Part shown: positions 61,972 to 64,000 of the stretch, one piece after another
Layout of the letters: each line of letters starts with the position of its first letter
Position numbering within the stretch: position 1 is the stretch's first letter
DNA from: Verrucomicrobiota bacterium
GTDB lineage: Bacteria > Verrucomicrobiota > Verrucomicrobiia > Limisphaerales > J093
Length of the DNA: 64,000 nucleotides
Direction: 5' to 3'
Assembly (NCBI GenBank): GCA_027493615.1
Contig: JAOSKK010000034.1
Span: 62,001 to 126,000 of the forward strand
Notes under the pieces: generated by a model
Told to the model about the DNA's origin: nothing
Database searches by the model: none
Seen by the model: the letters and a program-made list of their open reading frames with translations, nothing else
Position numbers and translations under genes: made by a program

Positions 61972-62055
61972 TGAATCCTCCGCAGATTCCGAACATCGGG
62001 AATTGGGAGGAGGGAAACGCTCCATGAACCTGTGGTGCGGGCGTCCCGCCTGCAC
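61972..62055. repeat. Composite dispersed repeat, copy 2 (inverted relative to copy 1)
   Basis: Unit B (36 bp) on the minus strand at 61972-62007 and unit A (27 bp) on the plus strand at 62029-62055, with a 21-base gap. Reverse-complemented, it has the same order as the copy at 870-954. Confidence 0.88.
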
Positions 62056-62172
62056 TGCCAACGCCCATGGTCGCCGGGCAGGGCCCCGGACGCCAAGGGA
62101 TCTCTCCACCTTCGGCCGGTTACCGAAAAGGTTCGTCAACCCCGGGGGCACCGTCCATTCTCTCCCCGTCGT

Positions 62173-63114
62173 ATGGACCCCGAGAACGCGCCCGAGTCGA
62201 CCTATGAGCCGTCTCCAGAATTCGTCCGCGCCCTGGCGGCCGCCAACGAGCCTGTCACCCATGCGAACGCGAAGCAACATGAGGCCGCGGCCCTGAGGGC
62301 GGTTCTGGAGGCCGGGCGGATGATGGAGGAACACCCTTCACCCGACCGCCACCTCGACGAGGAACTCACCAGGCAACTGGGAGCGCACCAGTGGGCCGCC
62401 GCAATCACCTGTTACGAGCAGCTCATTACGGCCGCCACCACGCGAGGTGAGCAGGGGCTGGTGATGTGCCACCAGTTGCATTTGAGTCATCTGCTGGCCG
62501 CGTTGGGCCATCACGAGGCCGCGCTGAAAGCCGCGCGAGCGGCGACTGCCGTGGCCCGGCAGTTCGACCGAGCGTACGCCGCGGTTTGCCTCGCGCTGGA
62601 AAGCGAGGCGAGGTGCCTGCTGGACTGTCAGGATCCCGCCGCTGCCCTCGCCTGCACCCAGGAAGCCCTCCAAGTGGTCGGGTCCGAGCCCATCGCCCAA
62701 ACCTCGCGAGCCCGACTTCTGATCCTGCGGAGCCGTTGCTCTCTGGCGCTGGGTGACCTGACGACCGTCGAGTCGGACCTCGCCGAAGCGTGGCCGCTCC
62801 TGGACCCGTTGCGAGACAGCCTGCTGCTGGCGGGTGTCCAAGCCGCGCTGGCCGGGTGGCACGAAGTCCGCGCCCAATGGCACCGCGTCCGCGGTGAACT
62901 CCCGGCGGCCCTCCTACACCAGCGGCTGGCCTTGAGCCGGCGAAGGATGGTGCATGCGGCCCCTCAGCTTCAACACCATGTGACTGCGCCGTCTCTGGTC
63001 GGGACCCTGAACTCTCTTGCGCAACTCCTGGAGGAAGCCGGGGAACAAGGCCAAGCCGCCGAAGCCCGCCGGGAAGGTGAAAGCCTGCTGCGCGAACTGG
63101 ACCTGCCGGCGTAG
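62173..63114 (+). CDS. TPR-like helical protein
   Basis: 313 residues from ATG at 62173 (MDPENAPESTYEPSPEF). The central part is helix-turn-helix repeats of TPR type (ALGHHEAALKAARAATAVAR, DPAAALACTQEALQVVG, LGTLNSLAQLLEEAGEQGQAAEARREGES-like text at the end). No enzymatic motif. Probably a protein-interaction scaffold; function unknown. Confidence 0.65.
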   Translation: MDPENAPESTYEPSPEFVRALAAANEPVTHANAKQHEAAALRAVLEAGRMMEEHPSPDRHLDEELTRQLGAHQWAAAITCYEQLITAATTRGEQGLVMCHQLHLSHLLAALGHHEAALKAARAATAVARQFDRAYAAVCLALESEARCLLDCQDPAAALACTQEALQVVGSEPIAQTSRARLLILRSRCSLALGDLTTVESDLAEAWPLLDPLRDSLLLAGVQAALAGWHEVRAQWHRVRGELPAALLHQRLALSRRRMVHAAPQLQHHVTAPSLVGTLNSLAQLLEEAGEQGQAAEARREGESLLRELDLPA

Positions 63115-63516
63115 CGGTTTCTGCGGCGAGGCGTCGAACACCGCGTCAGTTGAACCAGCTTAAAGCGTTCGGGCGTCGAGTTCCCGCAGGAGCGCGGCGA
63201 CTGGAAGCGCCTCGATCCCGTCGTCGGTGCGAAAGGGACGGGCGCCCAGAAACATCACGCACCGAGATGGATACGGGTGCAGCGCAACCATGGCGTCGCT
63301 TTTACCGGAAATATGACGCCGTGACAACACCCCGTCCCCAAGCTCCGTCGCGGAACCGGCCTCAGCCTTGCCGCAAAGAAGCGCAAAAGCCGCAAGCGAT
63401 CCCGATCTTGAGCCTTCTGCGCCTTGTCGCGGCTCCAGGGTCCAGCGTCTTCATTGCGCTGCAGACAGGATAGGGAATCGGATTGACGCCCGGGAACCCC
63501 CGATGGAGCCTCGCGC
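63115..63516. other. Intergenic region with possible hairpin and gene remnant
   Basis: 402 bases. A loose palindrome lies at about 63369-63431 (GCCGCAAAGAAGCGCAAAAG against CTTCTGCGCCTTGTCGCGGC). On the minus strand a short stretch near 63260-63160 reads FLGARPFRTDDGIEALP and then stops, perhaps the tail of a lost gene. No complete gene. Confidence 0.35.
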
Positions 63517-64000
63517 ATGCCTATGAAAACCCGATTTCTGTCTCTGCTCGCCCTGACGGTCGCAGTGTCGGCTTGGGGGCGCAGGCACCCAGGCAGATCA
63601 AGGTGGGCGAACAGCCCGAGAGCGTCTGTCGCGGCTTCGACGGCAAACTCTACGTCACCATCATCGGCGGCGACGTGCCCGGGGACGGCGCGATCCACGT
63701 CGTCGACGGCGACCGTGTGTCCGTGTTCGCGAAGGGGTTGAACGCACCCAAAGGCATCGCTTTCGTGGGCGGCTTTCTGGTCACGGCCGACGAGACAGAC
63801 GTGTGCAAAATCGACGCCCAAGGCCAGGTCAGCCGCCTGGCCGGGGCGAAGGACTTCCCCCAGCCGGTCGAGTTCCTCAACGACGTCGCCGCCAGCCTCG
63901 ACGGCCGCGCGGTCTATGTCACCGACATGAGCCTGCCGGGCCCCATGCTGGATCCGTCCAAGGAACGCACCCTGTGGGCCCTGGACAGTCCCCAGGCCCG
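63517..64000 (+). CDS. SMP-30/gluconolactonase-like secreted beta-propeller (partial, frame break)
   Basis: The start is near 63517-63523 with a signal peptide (MKTRFLSLLALTVAVSA). After a frame change near 63575 the sequence reads QIKVGEQPESVCRGFDGKLYV, NAPKGIAFVGGFLVTADETDV, then FLNDVAASLDGRAVYVTDMS, typical blades of SMP-30-like propellers. It runs off the window end. Confidence 0.7.

Noticed and set aside
1..64000. tRNA or rRNA genes
   Set aside because: No stretch with cloverleaf-type conserved loops or rRNA signature sequence was recognised by eye; a short tRNA could still be missed.

Overview
The window is about 64 kb of GC-rich bacterial DNA, most likely from a Verrucomicrobiota member (inference). 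Supporting signs are an ECF sigma factor followed by a Ser/Thr kinase with WD40 repeats, Tat-exported and secreted carbohydrate-active enzymes, and several families of short dispersed palindromes and repeats. No rRNA, tRNA or CRISPR array was recognised. More than thirty genes are broken by single-base frame changes, and several of these fall in G/C homopolymers. recD, for example, has lost one G of its Walker A codons. Much of this looks like assembly error rather than decay, so split genes are described here as whole genes with the breaks noted. A few breaks look real, above all the methyltransferase gene that carries an IS630 copy.

Layout. 1-8 kb: the end of an anion transporter, an nfeD gene, and a hoxEFUYH operon for a bidirectional NAD-coupled [NiFe] hydrogenase, with an in-frame TAA in hoxF and a frame change in hoxH. 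8-16.4 kb: a carbohydrate block on the minus strand (SGNH esterase, glycoside-hydrolase-like protein, GH29-like protein, then sugar kinase and KDPG-type aldolase), with a secreted subtilase on the plus strand. 16.6-22 kb: sigma factor, kinase-WD40 protein, PIN toxin/antitoxin pair, and a small secreted protein.

22-40 kb is the most unusual part. On the plus strand lie a helical-repeat protein, a BRCT-like/MoxR-type AAA+ ATPase and a zincin-vWA protein. They run tail to tail into a minus-strand series: recC, recB, recD, a WYL regulator, a dual-specificity-phosphatase-like protein, an Api92-like protein fused to a phosphatase-like domain that has lost its catalytic Cys, and a tiny Gly-rich repeat protein. 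Spacing is tight throughout, so the minus-strand genes may be one transcript. I recognise the parts but not the ensemble, and propose it as a candidate undescribed conflict, repair or signalling system.

40-59 kb reads as a defence island on the minus strand. It holds an SbcD-like nuclease and SMC-like ATPase, a half YhaN-like ATPase next to a PIN toxin/antitoxin pair, a PLD-SNF2 helicase, an ORF6N protein and an adenine DNA methyltransferase split by IS630. After the methyltransferase come three copies of its 3' end, each followed by a different small gene. Remnants of a pentapeptide-repeat effector and a DUF2325-like protein lie beyond. 58-64 kb: a DUF4143 ATPase, a secreted glycoside-hydrolase-like protein, a TPR-like protein and the start of an SMP-30-like protein. 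A composite dispersed repeat occurs at both ends of the window in opposite orientations.
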